Origin: Uloborus plumipes
Lineage: Eukaryota > Arthropoda > Arachnida > Araneae > Uloboridae
DNA: 64,000 bases
Direction of reading: 5' to 3'
Assembly: GCA_038373865.1 (NCBI GenBank)
Contig: JAXGGA010000034.1
Span: 362,637-426,636, forward strand
Shown in pieces: positions 33,947-46,252 of the stretch; the first letter of the stretch is position 1; each line of letters starts with the position of its first letter. A program made the position numbers and the translations under genes. The notes under the pieces are model-generated. The model saw nothing but the letters and a program-made list of their open reading frames with translations, was not told the origin of the DNA and did no database searches.

Positions 33947-34885
33947 TGGGCGATTCTCTGTAAACTCGTCATTTTTCACTCGAAATCTGTCCGGGCACGG
34001 TTTTTTGAAATGCTCATATAATTATAATACTATTGCTCAGAAAATGAATCTATTACTTAAGTTTGAAAGAGGGTCAATTGAAGCTTGTGTTTTTCTGATA
34101 AATTGTGATAGGGGGTAAGTCCCCCGCCTGGTATAACTAGGCAGGGGACTGTGCCCGGTGACTGTGTTTTTGCTCTTTGTTGCGTAATACCTGCAAACTA
34201 TTGGAACATAATTAATTACAATACTACTTATAAATTTAGGCACAAATCGTGGACATAATAATTAATATGTTTCATAATTAAACTAATTGACATTAATAAA
34301 ATCACTTCCCAGAGGACTGTTTTCGCAACGACCCTGATGCATACTTTCATCACAAATGTGGTTCTCAAACTAAACAAAGTATCGTTTCAGCACCTTTCTC
34401 AGCAATTTCAGCAAATTCACACTGATTGCTTTAAACTTCATGTCAAAAAACATTTGCAAGAGTAACAGATTGTTTCTATTGGAGCTTTGAATTTGTCTCA
34501 GGGGACTGTTTGACAAATCTCCGGACAGACAGAATTTACATGACAATTTTAAGTTTTAGAAATACGTAATTAGACCTTATATCATGAAAAAAATATAGCT
34601 GCATTATTCTATTTTTAGACATTAATTGTCAAATTTATGTAGTGTTGATAGGCGTTTTGGAACATTACCTTGAAGTGTTTGTTAGACAATACGACTGGGA
34701 CAGCCAGGGGACTGTGTTTTTAGCCTTTAGATAATTTCTAGAAAAAAACTTAAATTGGTATCGCTCCAAATACAATTGGGCCACAAAGTATTAATGCTTT
34801 ACTTGTATTAAGCACAATAATTACTTTATTATTTTTTAAATACTCGGTCCAGACAGCAAATTACTAGTTTACAGAGAATCGCCCA
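33947..34885. mobile_element. TA-flanked MITE with recurring AGGGGACTGT motif
   Basis: The ends share TGGGCGATTCTCTGTAAACT in inverted orientation and are flanked by TA (33945-33946, 34886-34887). Inside, GGGGACTGTG/TTT recurs in one orientation near 34143, 34499 and 34696, with close variants near 34160 and 34311. No gene is present in the 939 bp. The GGGCRATTC start resembles that of the element at 35520-37185. Confidence 0.75.
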
Positions 34886-34990
34886 TATAGAAATAAAAAA
34901 TGCTTAGGAAAATCTTTAAAAAAATACTTACTGTTTGTTTTAGGAACTTAAGAGAAAAAGAGAGGGAACTCACTTTAAGTATGCTATATC

Positions 34991-37900
34991 TAGAGATGAA
35001 AATGGTCGGAAAAAAACCGGAATCTTTCGGAGAAAAAACTTTTTTTTTCCAAGGAGGTTTATTTCCACTCCGGAAAAATTGAAATTTTTCAAATTTTCAG
35101 TAAAATGAAATTAAAATTTTCAGCATAAAATGATAAATTTAGAAATTTATCATTCTTACGCTATTTTCTTCTTCCCCTCCACCCCTCTCTCTTACCATAA
35201 TAACCTCTTGCTTTTGTAATGCAAATTGAACAGAGATGAGAAATTTTAATATATGAACATTGTTAAAAAATAAAACTAACTTAAAGTTCAAATTTTAATC
35301 CAAAAAATATTTGATCACACTTGTTGAATGTATATGCATATTTATATACTCATATTACCAGTTTAAAATTCGTTTCAACTTTTAAAAATTTCAACCAACA
35401 CTTACCTTTGCTCTCAAGGGTCAAATGCAACCTCAGGGAAAATTTATTGCTTGAGTAGAACCATTATAGATATTTAAAGAGTTTTACCCTTCAAACGTGC
35501 GTTTGTTTCGAAAACAAAAGGGCAATTCCAGGCAAAATGGGAACTCGGTGTAAAAAAAAAATGTTGAAAAATTGTCTTAATTTTTTTTGTACGTTCTCTA
35601 TATTAATTGAAGTTTAAAAATTAGAATAAGGTAACTTCAGGTGAATCATTTTCTTTTTGTAAGAGAACTTGTTCTATGAACTCACAATCTTGTAAAAGTC
35701 TCTCTCTGCTAGACACAATTTTAAACGAGCCTATTTTATTGGTTTAGCCTGTTTCCACAATTTAATTGCATTTTTTCCTGGCAGATTTATTTGATAAGAA
35801 AACATTTATTAATAGTACATTTTGAAATTTATTCTTAAAATAATTTTTTTAAGTAGTTTTTAAACCATTAAATTTTGTGTAACGTGAGTCAGGAAACTTA
35901 ATTTTTTTAATATTTCCAAATTTTATAGCTTATAAATGAATTTTTTTTTCCTGTTTCTCCTACTCATGTATATTACAAAAAAGAAATTATAGGCCAATTT
36001 AGAGTTTTTTGCTTTTTTATTCAAAAAATAAGGATGTCTATTTTGTAACGTGAGTCACGCGAAAAGTGAGTTACAGCCAATACAAGCTAATATTAACTTC
36101 TTAAAAGTATTTAGTGTACCTTAATGGTATTTTAGGGTCTAAAGGGAGGGTTATCACTTGTACACACTTATATATAATTAATAATACTGATGAAGTTAAA
36201 TATAAATAGCGTAATTTTAATTCTTTTAGTGTTTTATAATCTCTCAATTAGTGCACTGGGTCCCTGTTTTGGCTCTCAGCTTTCCAATGTGTAGCATGTG
36301 TGTATGTGTATTTATGCATGCACATATGTTTCTTCCGTATCTAAGAAAGGTTTTTCATTCCAGTAAAAGAAATTTTTAAAATATTTAACGAGTAACCGCA
36401 GAATGACAGAAAAGGTGCCGAGAAAAATTGAAGCAATAAGGGAAGTACATTGCATGTAATTAGAAACATTGTCTCTGGATGAAAGAATGCCTAACGAGAA
36501 AAGTCGAAAAGCTAAGGATATTGTCTCTAGCAATTCAATATAAGCTGAAAAATAAACATATGAAACTTTCAAAGGAAATTTTGGCTAAATTCAAACTTCT
36601 TAAATATCGCTTCAACAAGTATACAAATATGTAAATACACTAAGGAAGACTCGCCAAAACAAGGAGAAATTCCGTTAAATCACCTCACAGTTAAACTGTA
36701 GTCATAAGTGAGTTACTCAATACTCATCCGTAAATGTAATATACATTTGAAAAGAAGATTTCAATGTCCACCGAACTCATGCTGAAAAAAATATGTATCC
36801 CAAGAAAATCTAAACGAAAATGATTTAAAAAGTCGGCTTGAGCGAGAGAAAAAAAATATATATATACATATAAAATTGGAACATAAGAGAAATTTTAAAA
36901 AGCACGGTCAACTTCTCACTTTCTCTAATTTGAGATGCTTAAAATTTAATTATTCATCAGTAGTGGATGAGAAAAGTAAGTACTTTGAAGAGCCTACTTC
37001 TGACAGTAGTCAGCTAATTTTACAGCCATTATGCAACATTAAATGTTATGATTGGTATCAAATGAAATGTGCTTTATTTAAATCAACAGCTTTATTTAAA
37101 TCAGGCATGGTATTTCTGTAATATATATAACATTTACTTTTGTAAAATCACGTCAAATTGTAACGTGAGTCACGTGGAATTGCCCAAAAAATGATTATGG
37201 TATTTCTTATGAAAAATTACATATCGCCACTGAAAGGTAAAATTATTTCACTATTGAGAAGTGCTTATGCACAAAAATTTTCAGTTATTAATATGAATTC
37301 TTTCATACAAAATGCATTACCTCACTTTTAACTGATTTTCTTTATGTACTTCCTCTACTTTGTGTATGTATACAATAAACTGTGACATACATATTTAATT
37401 TTATATCAGATTTATCAATTTTCTGTTAAAAATTGTTAATTTCCTTTTGGTATTTAGATATTTTCCAAAATTTTATATTAATATGCAATATTACTAACAT
37501 GACAGCATATTTACAAAAAATTTAATAACTTAATTTAAATAGTTTACATATCTTTCAAAGATTGTTTATGTGTTCAAATTCCAAGCAGAATTCAACGCTA
37601 TCAACTATTAAAACTCTCTCAACACAACAACTCTACACAGAAACTTCTTTTACAAAACCAACGTCCTTTTAGTGAAGAACTAATTTTACTTCTTCATGAA
37701 ATGAATAAGCATAACTTCAGCCACAGAACTAGGTTTCCGCTGACTATGCGAACTAAATGTATATTGCCGTGCTTGCTAAGCACATAGTAGAATCTGCAAT
37801 TGAGCTCAAACTGAGATATTGCATTTTAAAGAGCTGCGCCTCCATATATTTTGTTGTGATGATTTTTTATCCAGCAGATTAAAAAAAAAAGTTTCCAATC

Positions 37901-38648
37901 ACAAATGACTACAAAACATTTTATTAATAACACGTATGAAACAGAGAGCAACTCTGGTTAATAACTCTGGTTTTGTTGAAAAGTTGGGGTAAGGCTATTG
38001 TGCTTAGCAAGGCATTGCAGTAAGTTGAAACTCCAGTTTAAATTTTGTTCAGGTTTAAAAACCATTACGCAGTTTATAGTTTTCTATTAGAAAGGTTTAA
38101 AAAAAAAAGTCATTTAATTTTTATTTGGATTTAGATTGGGTGGGGAAAAAACCAGAACTCAATAGTTTTCATTTTTAGATAATGAGATTATATTGCAAGG
38201 GAGAAAAATCATTCTGATTTTTCTTTCAAACACTGTTATTGATGTTTGAAAGTATCTACTTATTATTTTAAGGTTTAAAGGCAGTCTAAAATAGAAAATT
38301 TAATTGTAAGGGTTAGACACACTTTATCCAATATTAACAGTGAAATGACGATATGATTCATTTGTGGGGTTTGACCAAGAAAGCTTTGAGTCATAAAACA
38401 AAAAGGCTATTTTTTTCCTATTAAAATCTACCTAATTATGCGTATTTCTGTCATCGGGAAAAATAATATGTGTTGATTGCACATATTTTTAATGATTAAC
38501 CTTTTAAATGGTCCAAGAAAAACAAAACTATTAAAGAGGGCTTTTTTTTAATTGTAATAAGTCAATTTTTCATTTTTTTTCCAATTTTTCAGGAAAAAAA
38601 CTGGTTTTTTTCCATCGCTTCAAAATTTCCGGAAATTTTACATCTCTA
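34991..38648. mobile_element. TAGAGATG-ended hAT-like element
   Basis: TAGAGATGAAAAT opens the left end and the complement TACATCTCTA closes the right. The 8-bp flanks GCTATATC (34983-34990) and GCTACACC (38649-38656) differ by two transitions, as in an ageing target duplication. CCGGAAA-rich subterminal words are present on both sides. It contains the nested element at 35520-37185. No transposase domain was found. A second, shorter member with the same TIR is at 60631-61315. Confidence 0.65.
35520..37185. mobile_element. GGGCAATTCCA-ended element with recurring TAACGTGAGTCAC motif
   Basis: The left end GGGCAATTCCA and the right-end complement match over 11 bases. The flanks are A-rich, so the duplication cannot be measured. 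TAACGTGAGTCA words occur near 35881, 36047 and 37162, with weaker ones near 36067 and 36707. Frames between 36400 and 37120 contain lysine-rich pieces (EKSRKAKDIVSS, KYVNTLRKTRQNKE) that may be remnants of a transposon gene, but none is firm. The last 95 bases recur inverted at 63003-63096. Confidence 0.6.
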
Positions 38649-38938
38649 GCTACACCACTCAAAAGTTGTGGACAAAATAGTGACAAGAAGCACCAGGAGA
38701 GTAACGAAATGATTTTCATCATGGGTTTCCAAAAATTTTACAGCAATAACAGAGAAATAACTGTAGCCTGAATCAAAAAGTATGCTTTTATTGCTTGACA
38801 AAACAAAATCTATTTAAAACCTTCCTTAATCCTCTAATTCAGAAAAATATACACATTATTTTAGAAAGCTGTTTTCTAAATTTTTCTACATCAGAAATTT
38901 AAAATAACTTCACTTACCTATTCGAGCAATTATGATAA

Positions 38939-39078
38939 CGAGCTTGGAAAATTGGAGATTACAATCCTCTACCAAATCACTATTACGATTACAGCAACGA
39001 TTAATTTATGTAAAACATGTAATCGATTATGATTATTATCTGCCGATTAGGATTTCGATTACAGATTTGTGAGGAATA
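38939..39078 (+). mobile_element. Fragment of the GATTAC-repeat hAT
   Basis: It begins GAGCTTGGA, a worn version of the hAT end, and then matches 29731-29877 of the inner hAT (GATTACAGCAACGATTA, CGATTTCGATTACAG, TTTGTGAGGAATA), with an internal gap. The match stops exactly at the Helitron 5' end. Confidence 0.8.
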
Positions 39079-39390
39079 TCTTTACTAATAATATAAAGCT
39101 GTAGAGTTTGTTTGTTTGCTTGCTTGAACGCGCTAATCTCAGGAACTACTGGTTCGATTTGAAAAATTATTTTTGTGTTAAATAGTCCATTTATCCAGGA
39201 AGGCTTTAGGCATCACTCTTTGAACACAAATGCATGTTTTTAGAACACATTGTAACACTTTTTAGGACATTTTTTAAAAGCACTTATGAACCACCCCTTC
39301 AATTATACCAATAGTGTTTGCAATTAATTTTACAGCTATCTCGCGATGCAGCTGTCCATTGCCTCTGGGCAATGGACAGTCTTTGACTAG
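39079..39390 (+). mobile_element. Complete non-autonomous Helitron (312 bp)
   Basis: The 5' end starts TCTTTACTAATAATATAAAG. The 3' end has a 12-bp perfect hairpin (39352-39363 CTGTCCATTGCC, loop TCTG, 39368-39379), then 7 bases, then CTAG, followed by T. It is inserted between A (39078) and T (39391) with no duplication. These are the three defining Helitron traits: a 5' TC, a hairpin before a 3' CTRR, and an A-T target. The interior (TTGAACGCGCTAATCTCAGG) resembles widespread arthropod Helitron-type repeats. No Rep/helicase gene is present; it would be moved in trans by rolling circle. Confidence 0.88.
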
Positions 39391-41539
39391 TGAGAATCAT
39401 ACTTTTTGTTGGCATTCTCAACACCAACCGACAGCAATCATTGCAACAAAATTTCTAGAAGTATCATATTGAGATATTATATTGATTGGAAGATATAGAA
39501 AGCCTGTTGTATTTGGATTTGTAGGAGAGAAAGCAATGAGTTCACAAGGATGCCCAAATGTCAAATTAGTCTGCTCTCGAATGTGGTCTTAGTCTCTCAG
39601 GTGTCCAAGCTAAAATTTAACAAATATCCTGATCAGAACACATTTTCATTACTTTTCAGTACACTTTTTTTCTAAAGGAGCACATTTTCGTACTTATTCA
39701 GGATTAAAGTGTCCCAAATGTGTGACTTTGCACTACGGTACCGGAAAGTAAAGTAACATCGCATCTCGAGATGTCGGGAATGATTAACAGACAATTAAAT
39801 ACTTCAAAGACGAAAACTCTCGTTTGCAAATGCAAAAGAATTATTTAAATATTAACTTGTTCAAAAGTTTTTTTTTTCTTTGAAGTTTGCGACGGACCCC
39901 AAAGGGGTCCGCTGACCCCAGTTTTGGAAGCCGTGCACTACATCTTTAATTTGAAAAAATAAATTACATTTTAAGGATACATTTACGACACAATGAACTA
40001 ACGAAACATTTTCCTCCAGTTTTTCGTGCAGCCAAAAATCGAAACATGACGAATATTTAATTTTGGAATACCCTGTACATTTTTACTGCAGATCTCTAAG
40101 TCATTTCGAGTTCAGTAGTTCATCTAATACACCAATGTGTTTTAGAAAAATAAATATTTTATTCATCAAAGTTAAAGCAGCTCTAAATATCCCTCGAATC
40201 TGCAATTAATAAATAATCACATTTTTTTGTCTTTTAAAATATATGACAACAGGGTACTGATTATGTTTCTGAATTGAGGTATAATGTTGATGAGAGTCTC
40301 CCATAAAATCAGAAACTGAAATCCATCCTGGTAAAACCAATAATTTCAAAATATGGATTAGTTAAAAAGGCATAGTTAATATATAATACAAATGCATTGT
40401 CCAAAGCTCTTTATGGTTGTTAAGGCCTTGAAAATTGCATGTTTTATCCCTAAAAAGTTAAAATACTTGAAAAAACATAAATAAATTTAATTTTTAAGTT
40501 TTTCTTTAAAACCTTGTAAATTTGAAAAAAAAAAAATATGAACCTTGAATTCTAAGATTTCTGACAAATGCAGGGATTATGTCAAAACGTGTCAAATTCA
40601 TCTCCTTACTATCATCCAAAATTGTAAAATCATGGTTCCCGCGTTTTTGTAACAAAATTGCTTGAGACCAGATGGGAATTTACAGGTTTGGGGGACCTTA
40701 GTGCTGAACAGAATTAAGTAAACTATTTTACAGGAGCCTTTTGGATTTTCACTGGAAGATTAATCGGCATCGGGGCCCATTCGCTATTGCGAAATGATAA
40801 ATCCGCCAATGCTTGAGAGATAATTTTTTTTGTGACCCCACATGTTTTATATCGGACTGTGTATTTAATTCAGAATTCAATGTTTTGGAAGTTCTTTCGT
40901 TATTGCTTTCTTTTATCCTATTTTACTACATACTGTCAATCTGTTTAGAACGGGGTGAAAATATTCAACTACTTATATTCTTTTCCTTTTGCATTACTTG
41001 TAATTGAAGGGGAAAAATAATAAAAGAAATCTGCAGCTTTTTTTAAACTTAAAATAGACACATCTTGTAAAGTTAAAACAATTCTGTAAAGCTATACAAT
41101 CAAGTATTGAAATTTCAGAGCATGGAAAGTGCAAATGAAGTGCTTCAAATAGTTTTAATTGATGGAGTTAAAAAAAACATTAAACTAATTCAAGATTGAT
41201 TCGATTTTAGTTATTATCAAGTGCATTAACTATGAACTGTCCAAATGGCCCGGAAGTTATTCTCTCGGAATCTACTTTTTAAATCTCTACTCCACTTGTT
41301 TTAAATCATTTCATGCATTTTTTACTGTTTACTATTTTACATTTTATTTTAGTGTTCTGTTTTTCAGTAGGCTGCAGGAATTACTACTAACTAACTGCAG
41401 GAAAATCTCAGAAATCCGAATCCTAGAGATCTCAAACTTCGGATAATTCTAACCGCTTGTGAAATAAAGGCCTAAAATTAGGATGGAAATGGGAAAAATC
41501 AATAACTACGATCACAAGAAATTTTTAGTTTGGGAGAAG
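39391..41539. other. AT-rich DNA with decayed TE ends, no gene
   Basis: Near 39890-39945 the words GGACCCCAAAGGGGTCCG and GACCCCAGTTTTGGAAGCC look like a Charlie-type hAT end in reverse. Near 40070 GGAATACCCTGTA looks like another element terminus. Neither has an identified partner. No coding frame is supported. Confidence 0.45.
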
Positions 41540-42200
41540 AGTACAAAACCATAAAATAATTTTCTTTGCTTATTTTCTTCTTAACAGTTTTGGTTGGCTC
41601 CAATTATTCTTATAAGGCACGAAATTGCAGAATTTTGTGTAGATCTTTTTAAATAAATAATGGGAGAGAAACCCCGCTCCCCCTGTAATTAACTGGGGCC
41701 CCTACACACATGACTTTCCTGATATCCCTGAAACACAAAAGCTGGGCAAAAAAAAAAAAAGACAGCAGCGGCATTTGAAAAAGTTAAAGACAAAACTTGG
41801 TTTTACATACTATTAAAAAAAACATACATGGTGAGAGAGGGAATAAAATATAAAAACTCACAAAAGAAAAATAAAAAACAAGTCTAAATCTGGCCCCTGC
41901 CCCGAAAATTACCCCCTCCTTTCCTCAAAGCTGGATCCGCCCTTGTTATCTACCCTCCCTATTCTCTCATGCTCCTATTCCTTATTGGTTAATGTCAACG
42001 ATTTGTCGGAGTACAAACTATTTTTTATCTTGATTAAAACTTTTAAAGGATCTTTGTTTGATCTTTTTTTCTCATATTTTTGCAGTCTCAATTACTTCGT
42101 ATAAGACCTCGAAATGCAAAATAATCTATTTTTCATAATTTCTGCCGAAGGAGAATCTCCCAGGGCCCCCTGAAATTACGAACAGTCTATTCTACACTCT
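41540..42200. repeat. Two diverged repeats of about 500 bp
   Basis: TCCAATTATTCTTATAAGGCACGAAAT (abbreviated core ATTCTTATAAGGCACGAAAT, near 41602) matches ATTACTTCGTATAAGACCTCGAAAT (near 42091, core TATAAGACCTCGAAAT). Each is followed about 90 bases later by a GGGCCCC/CCTGTAATTA or CCTGAAATTA block. This is probably one decayed repeat family. Confidence 0.4.
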
Positions 42201-43608
42201 ACTTAAAATAGGTCATTGCATCATTCCTTCTCATACCCATCCCCCTACAAAGTCAGTCCGGAAAACAAAAAGAAAGGAGAGTGGAAGCATTAAAAAATGA
42301 GAAAAACATGACTGTTATCAGCAAAAAACACAAAGTAAAAAAAATTGTACATTTTGCTAAGTAAGTTGCCCACGATACAAATGACTTTGTAATAGTTTCG
42401 CGGCCAAGTCTAAATCCGTCCTGGGGATAACTGGTAACCAAGAAAAAAGTGTCGAATGAATTGTATGTACATTGGAGAAGAGCGAATGCTTCTCTTACGA
42501 AAAATCTGGGGGGGGGGGGGCGGACAAAGGCTCCACCTGCACTCCTAAAATTCGAGACATGTGCCCCTCCCATCAAAAAAAAAAGCTTTTGGTCACGCTA
42601 CATCTAAGGTGCCATGGCTCTCGAAGTTGATCAATGTTAGGATTTTTAAACCTTTTTGCATTTAACAATTTAGTTTAATTTTCCACTTTCCCATATTTTT
42701 CAATGTAGCCTGAAAAAAATATATGTATAATTTTTTAATTATACCTAAATGTACATATGTTCAGGCCCGTGAGATCCAGCTTAATATTATTGATGGGCTT
42801 TAGGGGAAAAAAAAGATTGAGTCCTATTGAATTAATATTTTTTTTGAGTGATTTATAATAATCTCTAAACATAATAAAGAAAACAAAGCAAGGTTCAAAC
42901 TAAAAGGTAAGAATAAAATGATAGATGCCCAAGCGGAGAAATTACATAGTAAATGAAAATGAGCGAAAAAGTGAATGAAAACAAAGTTTGAAATTTCTAA
43001 ATAATCAGGATAGATGGGTAAGAAACATTTGTTTTTTTCACAGGCATGTTATGTTTCTTTTATGTAGAGTTGCGAAACATGTTTTCAAGATTAAATGGTT
43101 TGTTTTTCAAAAGATGAATTTTGTGAAAAATCTGCTCTAAAATGAGAAAAATCGAGAAGGGATTGTTTTTGTAACAAAATAATTTGCGAAATGTTAGCTA
43201 AGCAGATTAAATTTTTAGTGAAAAGTTAATATTGGCCATAAATTACTTTGAAGGGTCCACTAAATTCATCCAAACAAACGCTTGTGAGAAATGTTCCAAT
43301 TGTTTTAGGACACCAACAAAATATTAGTACATTTTTCGGAGATACAAATACTTTTAGGAATTTTAAGGGGAATGCGAACTCCAAGTACAGAAAAAAAACA
43401 TTGAACAATCACATATGTTAGTGAATCGATTATTTCAGTGACTTTACATCAGGCATAACGTTTAGGAGCGTGTTTCACTGGAATTTCTCTTATTGCGATG
43501 TGCAAACATAGTCAGAGTAACCTTATAAAATGTTTAATGCAAAGAAACATACTCGTAATTAAAAAATATATATATAATAATCGCGAAACAATCGTTTATC
43601 CAAGGTGG
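42201..43608. other. AT-rich DNA without a recognisable gene
   Basis: Chance frames and a 13-base G run (42508-42520) only. Confidence 0.55.
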
Positions 43609-44122
43609 TGTGAGCTAAAAAAGGTTGGGAAACTGCGACTTATACAATGAAACAAAATAAAATATACTCAACAGAAGTTTTTCGTAAGTCCCGCAAGATA
43701 TCAGCATTCGTCCGAACGCACTAAAAATACACGGCAGGTCACTCGACTCCGGACGGCACAAGACTCAAGACCCAGCGGCAGCTAGCAAGTATCCTCCGGC
43801 AGAGAGAGGAGAAAATGTTTATTATTGGATTCCTCTTCCACTCCAAGGAGGAAGAGGTGCCTTGATTGCTATTATGCATAAAGGTTATGCATTGCCGGGC
43901 CAGGGTTCGAGTATTTATACCAGCGGTCCCTTGGATACGCCTTAGAAGAGTCCATTTTGTAGACGAGTCCATTTTAGCTTACTGAGCTAGAAAAAAGTCT
44001 GGATCAAAGCAGTTACGTGACGTCATTGCGAGTGTTTGGCCTGTGAGGCAACTGTAGCTAGAGAAGCAAAAAACTCCGGTTTTCGAGAGCCAGAACGGAA
44101 AGTAACTATAAAGGGCGCTACA
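43609..44122 (-). mobile_element. Possible solo LTR (minus orientation)
   Basis: Read on the minus strand, the segment starts TGTAGCGCCCTTTATAG and ends AGCTCACA, so it has TG..CA ends. It contains a CRE-like TGACGTCA, a TATA box TATAAATA (plus-strand 43912-43919), and an AATAAA about 100 bases downstream (near 43824): the order U3, TATA, R, poly(A) expected of an LTR. It is markedly GC-richer than its surroundings. Against it, the flanking bases show no target duplication and no second LTR or primer-binding site is seen. An unrelated promoter-bearing repeat is possible. Confidence 0.4.
43912..43919 (-). promoter_or_regulatory. TATA box in the LTR-like segment
   Basis: TATAAATA on the minus strand, within a GC-rich region and followed by a candidate poly(A) signal about 100 bases downstream. 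Confidence 0.4.
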
Positions 44123-44523
44123 AATAGGATAAACCAGACATCGCCTATGCTTTTCTAGCAGATGATTTGCTTTTTAAATCGTTGATTTTACTATTATTTT
44201 GGACCACTTTCCTCACTGTAGGATCGTTAAGCTTATATTTGTTACTGTTCTATTACAGTGCCTAGGCACTATAGTTATATCATTTTCAATGCATTGATAA
44301 TTTTTTTAAATATTTTTTTACTGAATTAACTGTATTTTTTACCACCGCGTTGGATACGATAGCACTAATATTGCTTTTCCACATTGTTAAGTCCTCTTAA
44401 ATATTTTCTTGTTTAAATCTCTCTTGTTGTTGAATTCTAGATGAATTAAATGAACGCAGATTAAGGACGATTGCAAAGACGCATTTAAACTTTAAATTAT
44501 TATTGCATAAAAGATTGGTTTTG

Positions 44524-44710
44524 GGCCAAATTCAAGTGAAACACCACTGCAATCGCTTCGAGGCGATCGCAATTGCAATCGCTACTGGAAGTCAAATTAC
44601 GATAGAATAGCATCTCGTGGCGATTGTAACGTTTCACTTGAATTCAAATTTTGAAATTTGCGATTGCAATGGTAAGTTGCGATCGACCGTGTTTCATTTG
44701 AGTTCCGGCC
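44524..44710. mobile_element. Palindromic MITE, cluster copy 1
   Basis: GGCCAAATTCAAGTGAAACA at the left is mirrored by TTTCATTTGAGTTCCGGCC at the right. Inside lie palindromic words such as ATCGCTTCGAGGCGAT, and the sequence would fold strongly. No gene is present. Confidence 0.75.
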
Positions 44711-44713
44711 TTT

Positions 44714-44893
44714 GGCAGGAATTCAAGTGAAACACGATTGCAATCGCTTCGAGGCGATTGCAAATTGCAATTGCTACTGGAAGTTGAATTACATTAGAAT
44801 CGTATTTCGTAGCGATTGCAACGTATACAAATTTGAGAATTTGCGATTGCATTGGTGAGTTGCGATCGTCCATGTTTTACTTGAATTCCTGCC
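44714..44893. mobile_element. Palindromic MITE, cluster copy 2
   Basis: A perfect 14-bp terminal inverted repeat GGCAGGAATTCAAG is flanked by TTT on both sides, a possible 3-bp duplication. This is the best-preserved ends of the four copies. Confidence 0.8.
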
Positions 44894-44980
44894 TTTGTCT
44901 CCACATGGATTAGAATAGGGCAGTAGCAGATGACGTCATCTTGGTAGACAAACAAGCACCACGTGCTAATGACAACTAAA

Positions 44981-45077
44981 GGCCAAATTCAAGTGACGTT
45001 TCACTTGAATCCAAATTTGGGAATTTGCGATTGCATTTGTAAGTTGCGATCGTCCGTGTTTCACTTTAATTTCGTCC
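44981..45077. mobile_element. Palindromic MITE, cluster copy 3 (internally deleted)
   Basis: The left 15 bases are joined directly to the right half (GACGTTTCACTTGAATCC onward), so about 90 central bases are missing relative to the other copies. Confidence 0.7.
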
Positions 45078-45080
45078 TTA

Positions 45081-45280
45081 GGTTGGGATTTAAGTGAAAC
45101 ACCATTGCAATCTCTTCGAGGCGATCGCAGTTGCAATCGCTACTGGAAGTCGAATTACGACAGAATAGCATCTCGTAACGATTGTATGTAACGTTTCACT
45201 TGAATCCAAATTTGGGAATTTGCGATTACAATGGTGAGCTGCGATCGTCCGTGAGTTCGTGTTTCACTTGAATTCCGGCC
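45081..45280. mobile_element. Palindromic MITE, cluster copy 4
   Basis: Same organisation as copy 1, with a short duplication of TTCGTG/CGTGAG near its right end. It ends CACTTGAATTCCGGCC. Confidence 0.75.
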
Positions 45281-46252
45281 AAAGCATACTCGAAACGTCG
45301 TCTGCTTTTCTTACCGATGATTTACTCTGTAAACTTTTTCTGGTAAATTTGACTGTTATTTTGGCCCGCTCGTTTTTCAGTTTTAACTTGTTCTGTTTGT
45401 GTTTCCTACTGATGTTCCATTTTCAATGCATCAATCATTTTAAAAAAAGTATTATTTACTAAACTCTCCGTGTTTTTTTACCACTGAGTAGAATAACAAC
45501 AAACTGTCTGCAAATATGCTTGTTTTGATAGGATTTTATTGTTTTTAATGCATTAAATATTCATAAACTGTGGATCTGTCGATCCTTCTTTTTCTTTCTT
45601 TTTTTTTTTTATATATTTGTACGGCAAGTTAGACGCGCATCAGTTTAAAATTAATTTTTGCTTAATAAACACGGATCATAATTGTAAATGATCTTGATTT
45701 TATCAATGTATCTTCCTTTTGCTTCGTTATGAAGGCTTTCACAAGACTCGAAATACATTTTACACTTAAAAAACGGCTTAAAAAACAACTACGCACTCAC
45801 ATGTTACATACAGTAAACATGGAGTTGCTTGTCCATCAGGAACGGTTGCCAAGTTACGTTGCTATGCAAAAAAACACGTGGCTGCTACTGCCTTATTTGA
45901 GGAGAGGATCGTGAGTAGGAAGAGTGACAAGTGGTCACGAGACAAGTTTTCTTATGACGCCTTTATCAGATAAATCAGGAATAAAACCACCCGAAAGATG
46001 GTTTCTGCAAATCTAACAGCTATAGAGCTTTCCCTTTTCGTTCAATTTGTTAAGATATACTGAAGATATTTGTTTTCCTTTGATTAAAAGCTTAACACAC
46101 AAATCTACGAGCAATCGCTGTCTTATCCTATTTAGGTTCTCTCACCAGATGGCGTGTTCGTTACTTTCAGTTCTTCCAACTTGCCCGACAGGGGGAGAGG
46201 GCAGGGGGGAGCATAGGAACCGAGAGAGCTCTGGCTCCCCTTGGAATATTTC
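45281..46252. other. No supported gene
   Basis: AT-rich DNA with T tracts, plus a somewhat GC-richer stretch at 46140-46250. Short frames here have no recognisable motif. Confidence 0.5.

Noticed and set aside
36040..37175. TGAGTCA words as host AP-1 enhancer sites
   Set aside because: They are embedded in the longer element-specific word TAACGTGAGTCAC and repeat with the element, so a transposon role is the simpler reading.
43900..43922. tRNA-like B box (GGGTTCGAGTATTTATACC) suggesting a tRNA-derived SINE
   Set aside because: There is no A box at the right distance and no cloverleaf. The same bases are better read as a TATA region on the minus strand.
45729..45914. 61-residue basic frame as a small gene
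   Set aside because: It has no recognisable motif, splice context or homologous feature, and basic composition is common in chance frames here.
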